Of a stretch of 64,000 nucleotides of DNA, positions 11,095 through 19,785 are shown in pieces. Source of the stretch: Vibrio sp. JPW-9-11-11. GTDB lineage: Bacteria > Pseudomonadota > Gammaproteobacteria > Enterobacterales > Vibrionaceae. Each line of letters starts with the position of its first letter. Positions within the stretch are counted from its first letter, which is position 1. The notes under the pieces are model-generated. The model ran no database searches. It saw only the letters and a list, made by a program, of their open reading frames with translations, and was not told the origin of the DNA. Where the stretch lies: the NCBI RefSeq assembly GCF_013369335.1, contig NZ_SZQJ01000004.1:667236-731235 (forward strand), read 5' to 3'. The position numbers and the translations under genes are program-made.

Positions 11095-12534
11095 ATGACT
11101 TATACCGTAGAGAAAATCGGCGGTACTTCAATGACAGCATTTGATGCTGTTCTCGACAATATTATTTTACGTCCCGCTGAAAATGACCGTTATAACCGAG
11201 TGTTTGTTGTATCGGCCTATGGCGGCATGACGGATTCACTACTCGAGTGTAAAAAAACCAGTAAGCCTGGCGTCTATCAACTGATTGCCAAGCGTGATGA
11301 TGGTTGGCAAGAAGCACTTTCCTATTTGGAACAGCGTATGTTGTTGACTAATGAACATATGTTTGCCGATCCAATGAGTCGCCACCGTGCCGATAAGTTT
11401 ATCCGTTCACGTATCGCTGAGGCGAAGAATTGCATCTCCAATATTCTTGAAACCTGTGAGTATGGCCAGTTTTCGCTGCGTCACTACTTGCCGCAGATCC
11501 GCGAGTTTTTGGCTTCAATCGGTGAAGCACACAGTGCGTTTAACACAGTACTGAAACTGAAAAACATCGGTTTAAATGCGCGTTTTGTCGACCTCTCGGG
11601 TTGGACGACAAACACACCGAAAAGCCTAGATGAGAGTATTCGAGATGCATTTGCTGACATTGACGTCACCAAAGAGCTGCCGATAGTGACGGGTTATGCT
11701 TCTTGTTCTGAGGGGCTGATGTCCACCTATGACCGTGGTTACAGTGAGATTACCTTTAGCCGAATTGCCGCGCTCACCGGCGCTGATTTGGCGATTATTC
11801 ACAAAGAATACCACCTTAGCTCGGCTGACCCTCGCGTTGTCGGTCCAGAGAAAGTACTGCCGATCGGTAAAACGAACTATGATGTGGCGGATCAGCTCGC
11901 AAACTTAGGTATGGAAGCCATTCACCCTAACGCTGCCGCTGGCCTGCGTGACAAAAGTATTGAGTTACAAATTAAAAATACCTTTGAGCCAGAGCACCCA
12001 GGTACACTGATTTCTAACGATTATCAGTCGAGCAAAGATAAGATCGAGATTATCGCAGGTAAAGAGAAGGTGTTTGCTCTTCACTTGTTTGACCAAGGAA
12101 TGGTCGGAAACGTCGATAATGTTAGTTACGATTTGATGGAAATTATTTCTGACGCCCATGTCAGCTTAATAGGCAAAGAGATGAACGCCAACTCAATCAC
12201 TTATTACTTGGGTGGTAGCAGCGAGAATCTCAACAAAGTACTGTACAAAGCAGAAAAGAAATATCCGCAAGCCGAAATAAAGGGCCGTATGGTAGCGCTG
12301 ATTTCTGCGATCGGCGCGCAAATTGATACCAATAAAGCGTTAGCCCAAGGTGTATTCGCGCTCTTGAATCAAGGGATTACTCCGGTCGCGCTACACTCAT
12401 CCATGCGCAATGTGAATGTGCAGTTTGTGGTCAGTGATAAAGAGTATCAGCAAGCGATTTTCTCTTTGCATCAAGAGTTTTTTGCAGACAGACAAGCGCA
12501 AAGCACCAAACCAAAGCCACAGAAAGTGGCATAG
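11095..12534 (+). CDS. ask: ectoine-cluster aspartate kinase Ask
   Basis: This kinase phosphorylates aspartate to supply aspartyl phosphate and then aspartate semialdehyde for EctB. It is the specialised Ask_Ect type commonly linked to ectABC, thought to escape the feedback control of housekeeping aspartokinases. The N-terminal kinase domain shows VEKIGGTSM, VVSAYGGMTD and the catalytic-core segment LTGADLAIIHKEYHLSSADPR, with substrate residues in RGYSEITFS. Two ACT-like domains follow (about 320-470). The length of 479 residues suits the family. Its gene ends the operon. Confidence 0.92.
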   Translation: MTYTVEKIGGTSMTAFDAVLDNIILRPAENDRYNRVFVVSAYGGMTDSLLECKKTSKPGVYQLIAKRDDGWQEALSYLEQRMLLTNEHMFADPMSRHRADKFIRSRIAEAKNCISNILETCEYGQFSLRHYLPQIREFLASIGEAHSAFNTVLKLKNIGLNARFVDLSGWTTNTPKSLDESIRDAFADIDVTKELPIVTGYASCSEGLMSTYDRGYSEITFSRIAALTGADLAIIHKEYHLSSADPRVVGPEKVLPIGKTNYDVADQLANLGMEAIHPNAAAGLRDKSIELQIKNTFEPEHPGTLISNDYQSSKDKIEIIAGKEKVFALHLFDQGMVGNVDNVSYDLMEIISDAHVSLIGKEMNANSITYYLGGSSENLNKVLYKAEKKYPQAEIKGRMVALISAIGAQIDTNKALAQGVFALLNQGITPVALHSSMRNVNVQFVVSDKEYQQAIFSLHQEFFADRQAQSTKPKPQKVA

Positions 12535-12561
12535 CGGCAGAAAATCGTCTCCTCCTTAGTT

Positions 12562-12589
12562 GCGCCCCACGATTGGGGCGCTTTTTTGT
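12562..12589. terminator. terminator between ask and the convergent metal exporter
   Basis: The stem gcgcccc / ggggcgc with loop acgatt is followed by TTTTTTG on the plus strand. It ends the ectoine operon. The opposite strand lacks an equally good T run. Confidence 0.88.
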
Positions 12590-12611
12590 TTTAACAACGC
12601 GTTACCTTGTA

Positions 12612-13814
12612 TTATTCAAACAACCAGTAATAGCCATACCCGACAACAAGTGCTGGTATTGCCGAGTAGACACTGGCAACCAAAGCGGCTCTCGGGGCCA
12701 AGGCAATGGCTGGAAAAAGCGCATCGCCGTCATTGGAGATGGCATTCGATAGCTGCGCTGATAACGGCGCGACACCAGAAAGATAAAGGCTGGTGACAAG
12801 AATTTGCGGGCCACATCCGGGTAATAAACCGATGATGATTCCCGCGAGTGGCATCCAAGCTCCCCATTGACTTAGTGTTGTTGACAACTGTATATCGGCA
12901 CTGGAACGAATTAATTCAAAGACAATAAACGCAACGATCACCCAAGCGGTCACAAAGTTGGTATCTTGAGCGGCCTTTTGCATGGGGTGCGAGGAGAGTG
13001 ACTTGCAGTCTTCCGCAACGGTCGATTGATAATCGTTGATCTCTTTAGTTAACGACCAAAGCAGCATGCTGACCACAATTAACACCGCGCCGACCCATTC
13101 CAAGGTATGCGTGGGCAGCGACATCATTTGGTTGAGGTCTACTTGGAAAGAGTTCAGACCAGCAATAATGGCCGACGGCACCAGCATCCATTGCCAGAAC
13201 AACCCTTGCAAGTTAATGGCGGTTTGCTCGATTGGTCGCTTAGTATTATCGCACCAAACGGGGAGAGGAGCGGACTGCTCTCGGGTGGGGCGCAAAAAGT
13301 CATCGCGGTGAATGGCATTGACGCCCCATCCAGTGGCACATCCAGCAACCAATCCCACCATGATGACCATCAATCCTGTTTCAGGCTGGCTGGCTAGCAG
13401 TAGAAACGCGGCATCACCCATGGTTGATGTCAGTACGGCAACCATGGCGCCAAAGCCAACTCGACCGCTGACAAACTGAGTGGTGACTATGATCGCACCC
13501 CCACAACCGGGTAGCGCTCCTAAAAATGAAGCGAAAACGACTTGGTAGTAACGTGAATCGTGATAAAGATTCACCACTCGATTAGATTGACTAAATAAGC
13601 GCGATAAATAATGGTAGAGCGCCAGCGTCAGCGCGACATAGCTCGCCACTGCCCAATAAGCATCGGCCAGCGACAGTAGAACGGTTTCTCTTGCCGCTGG
13701 CGCCGACAGCAAAATGATCAAGCTAATGGGCAGCAGTAGGCGTTTATAGGCAGGGCGGAATTGGGTTAGATTGAGGTCTATACTCCGCAGCATGTTCAGT
13801 TTGATGTTATCCAT
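12612..13814 (-). CDS. mneA: 10-TM putative metal exporter, MneA-like (manganese exporter family)
   Basis: The polytopic protein (400 residues, about ten hydrophobic segments) has an internal duplication. LPGCGG at 101-106 and LPGCGP at 331-336 are each followed about 30 residues later by GDA (133-135 and 363-365). This pattern matches the 'putative 10TM heavy-metal exporter' family (PF11449), which includes the V. cholerae manganese exporter MneA. Two features support manganese as substrate: the adjacent divergent gene encodes a Mn-dependent pyrophosphatase, and a perfect Fur box lies 17 bases before the start. The symbol is by family resemblance; another divalent metal is possible. Confidence 0.7.
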   Translation of the reverse strand: MDNIKLNMLRSIDLNLTQFRPAYKRLLLPISLIILLSAPAARETVLLSLADAYWAVASYVALTLALYHYLSRLFSQSNRVVNLYHDSRYYQVVFASFLGALPGCGGAIIVTTQFVSGRVGFGAMVAVLTSTMGDAAFLLLASQPETGLMVIMVGLVAGCATGWGVNAIHRDDFLRPTREQSAPLPVWCDNTKRPIEQTAINLQGLFWQWMLVPSAIIAGLNSFQVDLNQMMSLPTHTLEWVGAVLIVVSMLLWSLTKEINDYQSTVAEDCKSLSSHPMQKAAQDTNFVTAWVIVAFIVFELIRSSADIQLSTTLSQWGAWMPLAGIIIGLLPGCGPQILVTSLYLSGVAPLSAQLSNAISNDGDALFPAIALAPRAALVASVYSAIPALVVGYGYYWLFE

Positions 13815-13830
13815 ACTAACCCTTGATGCA

Positions 13831-13849
13831 AATGATAATAATTATCATT
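13831..13849. promoter_or_regulatory. Fur box upstream of the metal exporter
   Basis: AATGATAATAATTATCATT is a perfect 9-1-9 palindrome and agrees with the Vibrio Fur consensus AATGANAATNATTNTCATT at every defined position. It lies just upstream of the exporter start at 13814, within the likely promoter, and about 175 bp from ppaC. Repression by Fe(II)-Fur is the expected effect. Confidence 0.88.
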
Positions 13850-14022
13850 ATATATTGGTGTGGTTTTTATTCAATAGTTTTCTGTGGGGAGGACTCATGA
13901 TGCTATGCCTTATGCCGAAATAATCTTTTCCAATCGATGACAAACCGACAAAATAGGGTAAAATGTTGGGTTTGTGAGTAATTGCCCAAGTCGGGAATAA
14001 ATTAAGTCAGATAGGAAAAAAG

Positions 14023-14928
14023 ATGATTCTAGTTGTAGGTCACAAGAACCCTGATAGCGATAGTATCTGTAGTGCACTAGTCGCAACCGAACTGCTAACA
14101 GCACGTGGTGTTGAGGCAAAGCCGATTCGCCAAGGTGAGATCAACCGTGAGACTCAACACATTCTTGAAGTCGCTGGCGCAGAAGTACCAGAGTTACGCA
14201 CTTCAGTGGCGGGCGAAAAAATCTGGCTGGTAGACTACTCAGATCTAGCACAAGCTCCAGATGACGTGGCAGACGCTGAGATCCTTGGCATTGTTGACCA
14301 CCACCGTCTCGGTGATGTGATGACAGTCAACCCAATGGAAGCTTGGATTTGGCCTGTGGGCTGTACGAATACCGTGCTGTTCAACATGTTCAAAATCGAG
14401 GGACATGAAATTAAGCCGCAAATTGCTAAGCTTATGATGTCTGCAATTCTATCTGACACTGTGGGTTTTGCCTCTCCTACTTGTACGCAAAAAGACAAAG
14501 ACGCAGTGGCCGAGCTAGCGGAAATCGCTGGTGTGACGGATGTTGATACGTTTATCAAAGATCTGTTGATTGCCAAAACCAACATAGAAGGCCTATCTGC
14601 GGCTGAACTTGTTGAGAAAGACTTGAAAGGTTACCCTTTCAACGGTCGTGATGTGGTGGTTGGTCAGGTTGAACTGGCGACACTTGAGCAAGTTGACGGC
14701 ATGATCGAGGCGCTAGAAGCCGACCTAGAACGCCGTTGCAATGAAGAAGGCTTGGCGTTTGCTGCAGTCATGCTGACCGATATCACAACTGCACAAACTC
14801 GTCTACTCTACAAAGGTGAGTGGGCAGAGAAGCTGGTTAAACACGAACAAGATGGCGTGTTAATGATGGAAAACACGTTAAGCCGTAAGAAACAAGGCTG
14901 GCCTTGGTTGCAAACAGAGCTAGTGTAA
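14023..14928 (+). CDS. ppaC: manganese-dependent inorganic pyrophosphatase (family II)
   Basis: PpaC hydrolyses pyrophosphate to two phosphates and drives biosynthetic reactions in the cytoplasm. It is a DHH phosphoesterase: the N-terminal GHKNPDSDSICSA binds metals, DYSD and DHHRLGD (DHH motif) complete the site, and the C-terminal DHHA2 domain ends with the substrate-binding SRKKQ. The length of 301 residues is typical of the short form without CBS domains. It is monocistronic, with its own terminator, and lies divergent from the putative Mn exporter. Confidence 0.96.
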   Translation: MILVVGHKNPDSDSICSALVATELLTARGVEAKPIRQGEINRETQHILEVAGAEVPELRTSVAGEKIWLVDYSDLAQAPDDVADAEILGIVDHHRLGDVMTVNPMEAWIWPVGCTNTVLFNMFKIEGHEIKPQIAKLMMSAILSDTVGFASPTCTQKDKDAVAELAEIAGVTDVDTFIKDLLIAKTNIEGLSAAELVEKDLKGYPFNGRDVVVGQVELATLEQVDGMIEALEADLERRCNEEGLAFAAVMLTDITTAQTRLLYKGEWAEKLVKHEQDGVLMMENTLSRKKQGWPWLQTELV

Positions 14929-14950
14929 TCGGTCAATTCGGTATTGATTA

Positions 14951-14981
14951 ACGCCCACGGTTTAGCCGTGGGCGTTTTATT
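14951..14981 (+). terminator. ppaC terminator
   Basis: A strong stem (cgcccacgg / ccgtgggcg, loop ttta) is followed by a TTTTATTTT tail just past ppaC. Confidence 0.9.
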
Positions 14982-14994
14982 TTAAGGGGCGGGT

Positions 14995-15378
14995 ATGTCA
15001 CAACCATTATCACCACAACAAATTGAATCGGTTAATAAAATGCGTCCAGATGAGCGTTTTAACTACTGCATTAAGGAAATAGCTCAGCAGCGCAAAGTCT
15101 GGATTCTAACCGATGAGCATGGCTGCGTAATGCTCAATAGCGAAGATGAAGACTGTGTGCCAGTATGGCCTCATCAGGAATTTGCTCAGCAATGGGCCAC
15201 AGGAGAGTGGGCGCATTGCCAAGCTGAAGCCATCTCTACCGCTAAGTGGTTTAGTCGCTGGACCCATGGGCTTGAAGATGACGAGTTAGCGGTCGTCGTA
15301 TTTCCAGACACTAACCAAGAAGGTGTAGTCTTGTTCCCTGATGAGTTGGAATTTGAGCTGAAAAAGCGTGGCGCTTAG
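14995..15378 (+). CDS. DUF2750 family protein
   Basis: This 127-residue acidic cytoplasmic protein carries the DUF2750 pattern: an N-terminal helix (MRPDERFNYCIKEIAQQ), a central VWILTDEHGCVML...VPVWPHQEFAQQW strand-turn segment and a C-terminal FPDELEFEL. The function of the family is unknown. It starts 14 bases after the ppaC terminator hairpin with a GGGGCGGG ribosome site. Its stop is one base from the stop of the convergent DUF2927 gene, leaving no room for a terminator between them. Confidence 0.85.
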   Translation: MSQPLSPQQIESVNKMRPDERFNYCIKEIAQQRKVWILTDEHGCVMLNSEDEDCVPVWPHQEFAQQWATGEWAHCQAEAISTAKWFSRWTHGLEDDELAVVVFPDTNQEGVVLFPDELEFELKKRGA

Positions 15379-15379
15379 C

Positions 15380-16162
15380 TTAATAACCGACTAATTGAAA
15401 CAGCTCTCCACCGGTAGAGATAGAGACGGCGCTTTCTAGAGTGCCGTCTTTTTTATACCGCTGCAGAATAGGCCGAATGATCTCGCGTACCTGCTGTTCA
15501 TTCATTCCGGCTGTGAGTTGTGGTTCGTAAAGAAGCTTGAGTAGTATAACGTCGAGCGGAGAGAGTAAATCTTCAGGTGTTTCGTCGTTAAAAATAGAGG
15601 GGTAGGCGCGTTCTGAGTCGTTCGGCAACCCTAACACTTGGGTAATTTCCTCCACAATACAGGCCAGTAGCTTACCGTGCTCTCTGGCTTGATCAACGGG
15701 AATGATCACCGCGGCTCTGGAGATAGCGCCGTCGCTGGCCACTTGATAGCCCGCCTTGCATATCGCACCGTACACGTGCTTGAGCGCCTCAACACCAAAG
15801 TGAGTTTCTATGTCTTCTCGCCATTTTGACTCACGGGTATAAATCCAGGTGACATTAGCTTGGTCGGCAGAATTGACTCGTCGTATCAGGTGTCCGGTGA
15901 CGTGTTCGAGGTGGCGGATATGAGCATTGGTCAACTCATCATGCAAGTCGCGATCGCCGACTTTATGTTCAACCCAAATTTTGACAGGCTCTTGCCATTT
16001 CACCAGCGGCTTGCTGCCCGCTGAGTATTCATTGCGCAGTGCGACGTTAATAAAGGCCGTTTCGACAAACTTAGGATCGTGCCAAGTCTGTGGAATTTGG
16101 GAGGCAAATAGCTGAGAACTGGCCAATAGAGAGACGAGGATTAGGGTGGCAGTTCTTAGCAT
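15380..16162 (-). CDS. DUF2927 family secreted protein
   Basis: A cleavable signal peptide (about 1-20, LRTATLILVSLLASSQLFA) is followed by a 240-residue domain of the DUF2927 type. The segment KLLACIVEEITQVLGLPND resembles the metal-binding helix of zincin-like proteases but has EExxQ rather than HExxH, so peptidase activity is doubtful. The start lies six bases beyond the sapF stop, so it is probably the last gene of the sap operon. Its link to Sap function is inferred only from position. Confidence 0.8.
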   Translation of the reverse strand: MLRTATLILVSLLASSQLFASQIPQTWHDPKFVETAFINVALRNEYSAGSKPLVKWQEPVKIWVEHKVGDRDLHDELTNAHIRHLEHVTGHLIRRVNSADQANVTWIYTRESKWREDIETHFGVEALKHVYGAICKAGYQVASDGAISRAAVIIPVDQAREHGKLLACIVEEITQVLGLPNDSERAYPSIFNDETPEDLLSPLDVILLKLLYEPQLTAGMNEQQVREIIRPILQRYKKDGTLESAVSISTGGELFQLVGY

Positions 16163-16168
16163 ATCGGT

Positions 16169-16954
16169 TTACCTAAAACAGGTGGCTTTATTAAAGTGGC
16201 TTTCAACTAAGCGCTGCGTGATCGGGTGTTCAGGGCAAGAGAGTACTTGGTGCGTTTCCCCACTTTCGACAACTTTGCCTTCATGCATCACCATCACTTT
16301 GTCAGTAATGTGCTTAATGACCCCGATATGTTGCGACACATAGATAAACGATACTCCCATCTCCTCTTGAAGCTCGAGGAATAGGTTAATAATTTGTGAA
16401 CGCATTGCCATGTCTAAGCCGTTAAGTGCTTCATCGGCAACAATTATCGAAGGTTGCAAGATCAAAGCACGAGCCAAACAAACACGCTGTTTCTGGCCTG
16501 TCGCTAGCATCTGTGGATAGAAGTAGGCGTGCTCTGGTAAAAGGCCAACTCGCAGCAATGTTTCTTTGACGCGTTTGGTTCGCGCTTCCGGTGGCATACT
16601 GGTATTTCTTTTTAATGGGCCTTCAAGGATGCGACCAATTTGAATGCGCGGATTCAATGACGTATTGGGATCTTGGAAAATCATCCGAATCAGTTTACAG
16701 CGCGTCGCATAGTCACGATGTTCAAGGGGCTCACCATTGACGCGAATTTCGCCTGACGTTGGTTCAACGACGCCAGCCAGCATGCGCGCTAACGTGGATT
16801 TCCCCGAGCCATTTTGACCGATAAAACCGATCGTTTGACCCGCTTCAAGGCTAAAGCTGACGGGCTTCACTGCCTGGTGAATTTTTTTTCGCAGTAGCCC
16901 AGAGCGTGTCACAAAGGACTTAGATAAATCCTGAACTTCTAACAATGCACTCAT
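16169..16954 (-). CDS. sapF: peptide ABC transporter ATP-binding protein SapF
   Basis: SapF is one of two ATPases of the Sap importer, associated with resistance to antimicrobial peptides and with K+ uptake in enterics. Walker A is GQNGSGKST, the Q-loop is RMIFQDP, Walker B is [12 protein letters not shown], and the switch His is in YVSQHIG. The signature LSGGQ is replaced by LATGQKQR, the same departure seen in E. coli SapF. At 261 residues it is close to E. coli SapF (268). It overlaps sapD by four bases. Confidence 0.93.
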   Translation of the reverse strand: MSALLEVQDLSKSFVTRSGLLRKKIHQAVKPVSFSLEAGQTIGFIGQNGSGKSTLARMLAGVVEPTSGEIRVNGEPLEHRDYATRCKLIRMIFQDPNTSLNPRIQIGRILEGPLKRNTSMPPEARTKRVKETLLRVGLLPEHAYFYPQMLATGQKQRVCLARALILQPSIIVADEALNGLDMAMRSQIINLFLELQEEMGVSFIYVSQHIGVIKHITDKVMVMHEGKVVESGETHQVLSCPEHPITQRLVESHFNKATCFR

Positions 16955-17949
16955 GCTTTTTTCTTCTCTGTGTTGAGCGGGAAATGACAGGCGAACTTAT
17001 GATTCTTAATTCTTCGAGTCATGGGAATTTCGACACATTGGCGCTGGGCGTATGGGCAACGTGGTCCAAGTCGACAGCCAATGGGCAAGTGTTGTAGCGG
17101 TGGAATGGAGCCAGGTAACGACTGCAGTTTCTCTTTGTGAGGAATCCAGTCATTGAAATCGGGCATCGCTTTCAATAGCGCAAATGTATAGGGATGCTTT
17201 GGCTTGGTTAAAATCTTCTTTGTGTCCGCAGATTCGACCGACTGACCACAATACATCACAGTGATGCGGGTCGCCCATTGGGTAATGGTGGTCAAGTCGT
17301 GGCCAATCAATAAGATCGAAGTATTGTTTAGCTGATTCATCCGGCTTAGTAAGCGCAGTATTTGCGACTGAGTAATCGGGTCGAGGTCGTTAGTCGGCTC
17401 GTCAGCAATTAGAAGCTTAGGTTTGGTGGCGATTGCCATGGCGATCATGATTTTTTGACACTCACCATCAGTGAGTTCATAAGGGTAACTGCTCATGATT
17501 TGTTGGTGGTCTTTAATACCTACCTTGTGCAATAGGGCTACGGCTTGCTTTCTGCGCCACTTGAAACGCTGCCACCACTTACCATGAAATGAGTGAGCGG
17601 GGATCGACTCGATCAACTGTTTTCCGACCTCTTCAGATGGGTCTAAACACGTTGAAGGCTCTTGAAAAATCATCGCGATATCCCGAGCAATGACACGTCG
17701 ACGTTCTTTAGGCGTCAGTTGCAATAAGTCAATATTGCCCAGACGCATTCGGTCAGCGGTGACTTTCCAATTGTCTTTACAGACCCCAACGATCGCTTTC
17801 GCAACTAAGCTCTTCCCAGAGCCTGACTCACCCACTAAGCCGCGGATCTCGCCTTCGTTCAAGGTCAAACTCATGCGATCTACCGCCTTCATCATTCCTT
17901 GAGGCGTTTCAATCTCGATTGTTAAATGGCGAATATCAAGTAATGGCAT
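16951..17949 (-). CDS. sapD: peptide ABC transporter ATP-binding protein SapD
   Basis: SapD is the partner ATPase of SapF. It has Walker A GESGSGKS, a [10 protein letters not shown]-loop, a degenerate signature LTDGECQK as in E. coli SapD, Walker [13 protein letters not shown] and a switch motif GHD. The C-terminal extension ([15 protein letters not shown]) is the oligopeptide-transporter cysteine-containing domain. The length of 332 residues matches the family (330 in E. coli). It shares one base with the sapC stop, indicating tight coupling. Confidence 0.94.
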   Translation of the reverse strand: MPLLDIRHLTIEIETPQGMMKAVDRMSLTLNEGEIRGLVGESGSGKSLVAKAIVGVCKDNWKVTADRMRLGNIDLLQLTPKERRRVIARDIAMIFQEPSTCLDPSEEVGKQLIESIPAHSFHGKWWQRFKWRRKQAVALLHKVGIKDHQQIMSSYPYELTDGECQKIMIAMAIATKPKLLIADEPTNDLDPITQSQILRLLSRMNQLNNTSILLIGHDLTTITQWATRITVMYCGQSVESADTKKILTKPKHPYTFALLKAMPDFNDWIPHKEKLQSLPGSIPPLQHLPIGCRLGPRCPYAQRQCVEIPMTRRIKNHKFACHFPLNTEKKKA

Positions 17950-18836
17950 TATTCGATCCCTGCGTTAAGAGCTTGACGAACGCCTTCGCCAACGAGGTTG
18001 ATGACGATCACGGTAAACATGATGGCCAAGCCGGGAAGCGTCACGGTCCATGGCGCAAGATAAATCAGTTCGACGGAGTCGCCGAGGATTGCGCCCCACT
18101 CGGTGCTGGGAGCTTGGGCTCCCAAACCAAGGAATCCTAACGCTGTGATATCAAGAATGGCGATAGAAAGCGCGAGCGTCACTTCGGAGGCAATAACGAC
18201 CAAAATGTTGGGAATGATAGAGTTCCATAGTAAGTAAAAATCATTCGCCCCGTCTAGGCGCGCGGCTATGATGTAGTCCTTTTCCACCTCATTGTGTACA
18301 GCGATATAGACCGAACGGACGAAACGCGGGATGAGCGCTAAACAGATCGCGAGTAATATATTGAACTCTCCGAAGCCCAAAAAAGCGACGAAGATAATCG
18401 CGAGCAGCAATGATGGGATAGACATCACAGTGTCGAGCAGGTGGTTGAGAGTACTGGAGAGCAGGCCTTTGGTCATCCCTGCGAGTACGCCGATGACACA
18501 GCCTACTGTGGTGGCCACTAAGGTAATAACAACTGCGGCACCAAAAGTAAGGCGTGAGCCATCGATTAGGCGCGACAAAATGTCACGGCCTAAGTCGTCG
18601 GTGCCGAGAAAATATTCTACGGTCCCTTGAGGGTTCCAAGAAGGTGGGAGCAATAACTCGCCCGATTGCGCTTGTGGGTCATGGGGCATTAACCAAGGAG
18701 AGACCAACGTTAAAGCGACAATTAATACCAAACACCACAAACCGAACATGGCGAGGTTGTTGGCGCGATAGCTACGCCAGAAGCGTTCAATCTGAGTTGG
18801 GATGCGATCTTCTTGATAGACGTTATCGGTTAGCAT
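17949..18836 (-). CDS. sapC: peptide ABC transporter permease SapC
   Basis: SapC is an inner-membrane permease of the DppC/OppC type with about six helices. An N-terminal helix follows [34 protein letters not shown] is the family segment preceding the transmembrane core; and the EAA-like loop reads [16 protein letters not shown]. The length of 295 residues matches E. coli SapC (296). It overlaps sapB by 14 bases. Confidence 0.94.
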   Translation of the reverse strand: MLTDNVYQEDRIPTQIERFWRSYRANNLAMFGLWCLVLIVALTLVSPWLMPHDPQAQSGELLLPPSWNPQGTVEYFLGTDDLGRDILSRLIDGSRLTFGAAVVITLVATTVGCVIGVLAGMTKGLLSSTLNHLLDTVMSIPSLLLAIIFVAFLGFGEFNILLAICLALIPRFVRSVYIAVHNEVEKDYIIAARLDGANDFYLLWNSIIPNILVVIASEVTLALSIAILDITALGFLGLGAQAPSTEWGAILGDSVELIYLAPWTVTLPGLAIMFTVIVINLVGEGVRQALNAGIE

Positions 18837-19785
18837 ACCACTCTTTCCTTACCAATGGGTTGACCATAGCGCCTATCAAGTCCGACAGAATATTCGCCGT
18901 GAGCACTAAAGACGCGACCACTATCACCCCTGCTTGGATGGCGACATAGTCTTGATTTGATAACGCATCGAGTAACCAACGGCCAATACCGGGCCAGTTG
19001 AAAATGGATTCAGTAATGATGGCAAGCGTGAGCATACTCGAAAGCTGGACCCCTATTTTAGGGATGATAGGGGGAATCGCGTTACGCAGAACGTGCTGGG
19101 TCACAATCTCATGCGTGGATAAACCTTTGATACGTGCGGCACGAATATAGTTTTGTCCCATAACTTCTGACACCGACGCGCGCATCAAGCCGATGACTTG
19201 AGTCGTGGGTGCTAGCGCAAGCACCATGCAGGGGAGGATGAGGTGCTCAATTACGCTTTGTAGTGCGTGTGCGCGGTACTCACCACTAGCAAAAAAGGCG
19301 TCGATCAGTGCGAAGCCAGTCACGTGATCAATCTGGTACAACAGATCGTAGCGGCCCGCAACCGGAAAGACCTCCAAATGAAGTGAAAACACCATGATCA
19401 TTAAGAGCGCAATCCAAAACAACGGCGCAGAATAACCTGACATTGAGGTAAATGAAATCGCGGTATCAATCCATTTTCCTTGTTTCATTCCGGCGAGCGT
19501 ACCGATGGGGATACCTATCAGCAGCGAGATAATAAAAGCCAGCAGGCACAGTTCTAGCGTGGCTGGAAATACCACTTTCAACTCATCAACAATCGCCACT
19601 CCTGTTTTACTGACGCCAAAATTGAGTTGCATTAGCTCACCCAAGTAGGTTAGCCAGCCACTCCAAAAGTCATGTAAGGCCCAAGGTGAGTTGGGCTCAA
19701 GGCGTAAGATGCTAAAGCCGACCATGGTCAAGATAAGCAAGGTAATAATAAATAAGTTGAGTCGACGTACGCTATATAACAGCAC
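18823..19785 (-). CDS. sapB: peptide ABC transporter permease SapB
   Basis: SapB is the second permease (DppB/OppB type). It has an N-terminal helix (LNLFIITLLILTMVGFSIL), five further helices and the EAA loop GQNYIRAARIKGLSTHEI followed by the typical VLRNAIPPIIP. The length of 320 residues matches E. coli SapB (321). With SapC it would form the channel of the importer. Its start shares a base with the sapA stop. Confidence 0.94.
   Translation of the reverse strand: MLLYSVRRLNLFIITLLILTMVGFSILRLEPNSPWALHDFWSGWLTYLGELMQLNFGVSKTGVAIVDELKVVFPATLELCLLAFIISLLIGIPIGTLAGMKQGKWIDTAISFTSMSGYSAPLFWIALLMIMVFSLHLEVFPVAGRYDLLYQIDHVTGFALIDAFFASGEYRAHALQSVIEHLILPCMVLALAPTTQVIGLMRASVSEVMGQNYIRAARIKGLSTHEIVTQHVLRNAIPPIIPKIGVQLSSMLTLAIITESIFNWPGIGRWLLDALSNQDYVAIQAGVIVVASLVLTANILSDLIGAMVNPLVRKEWYANR

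Noticed and set aside
15700..15720. DUF2927 as a zinc metalloprotease
   Set aside because: The helix has EExxQ in place of HExxH, so the zinc ligands are incomplete and I would not claim peptidase activity.
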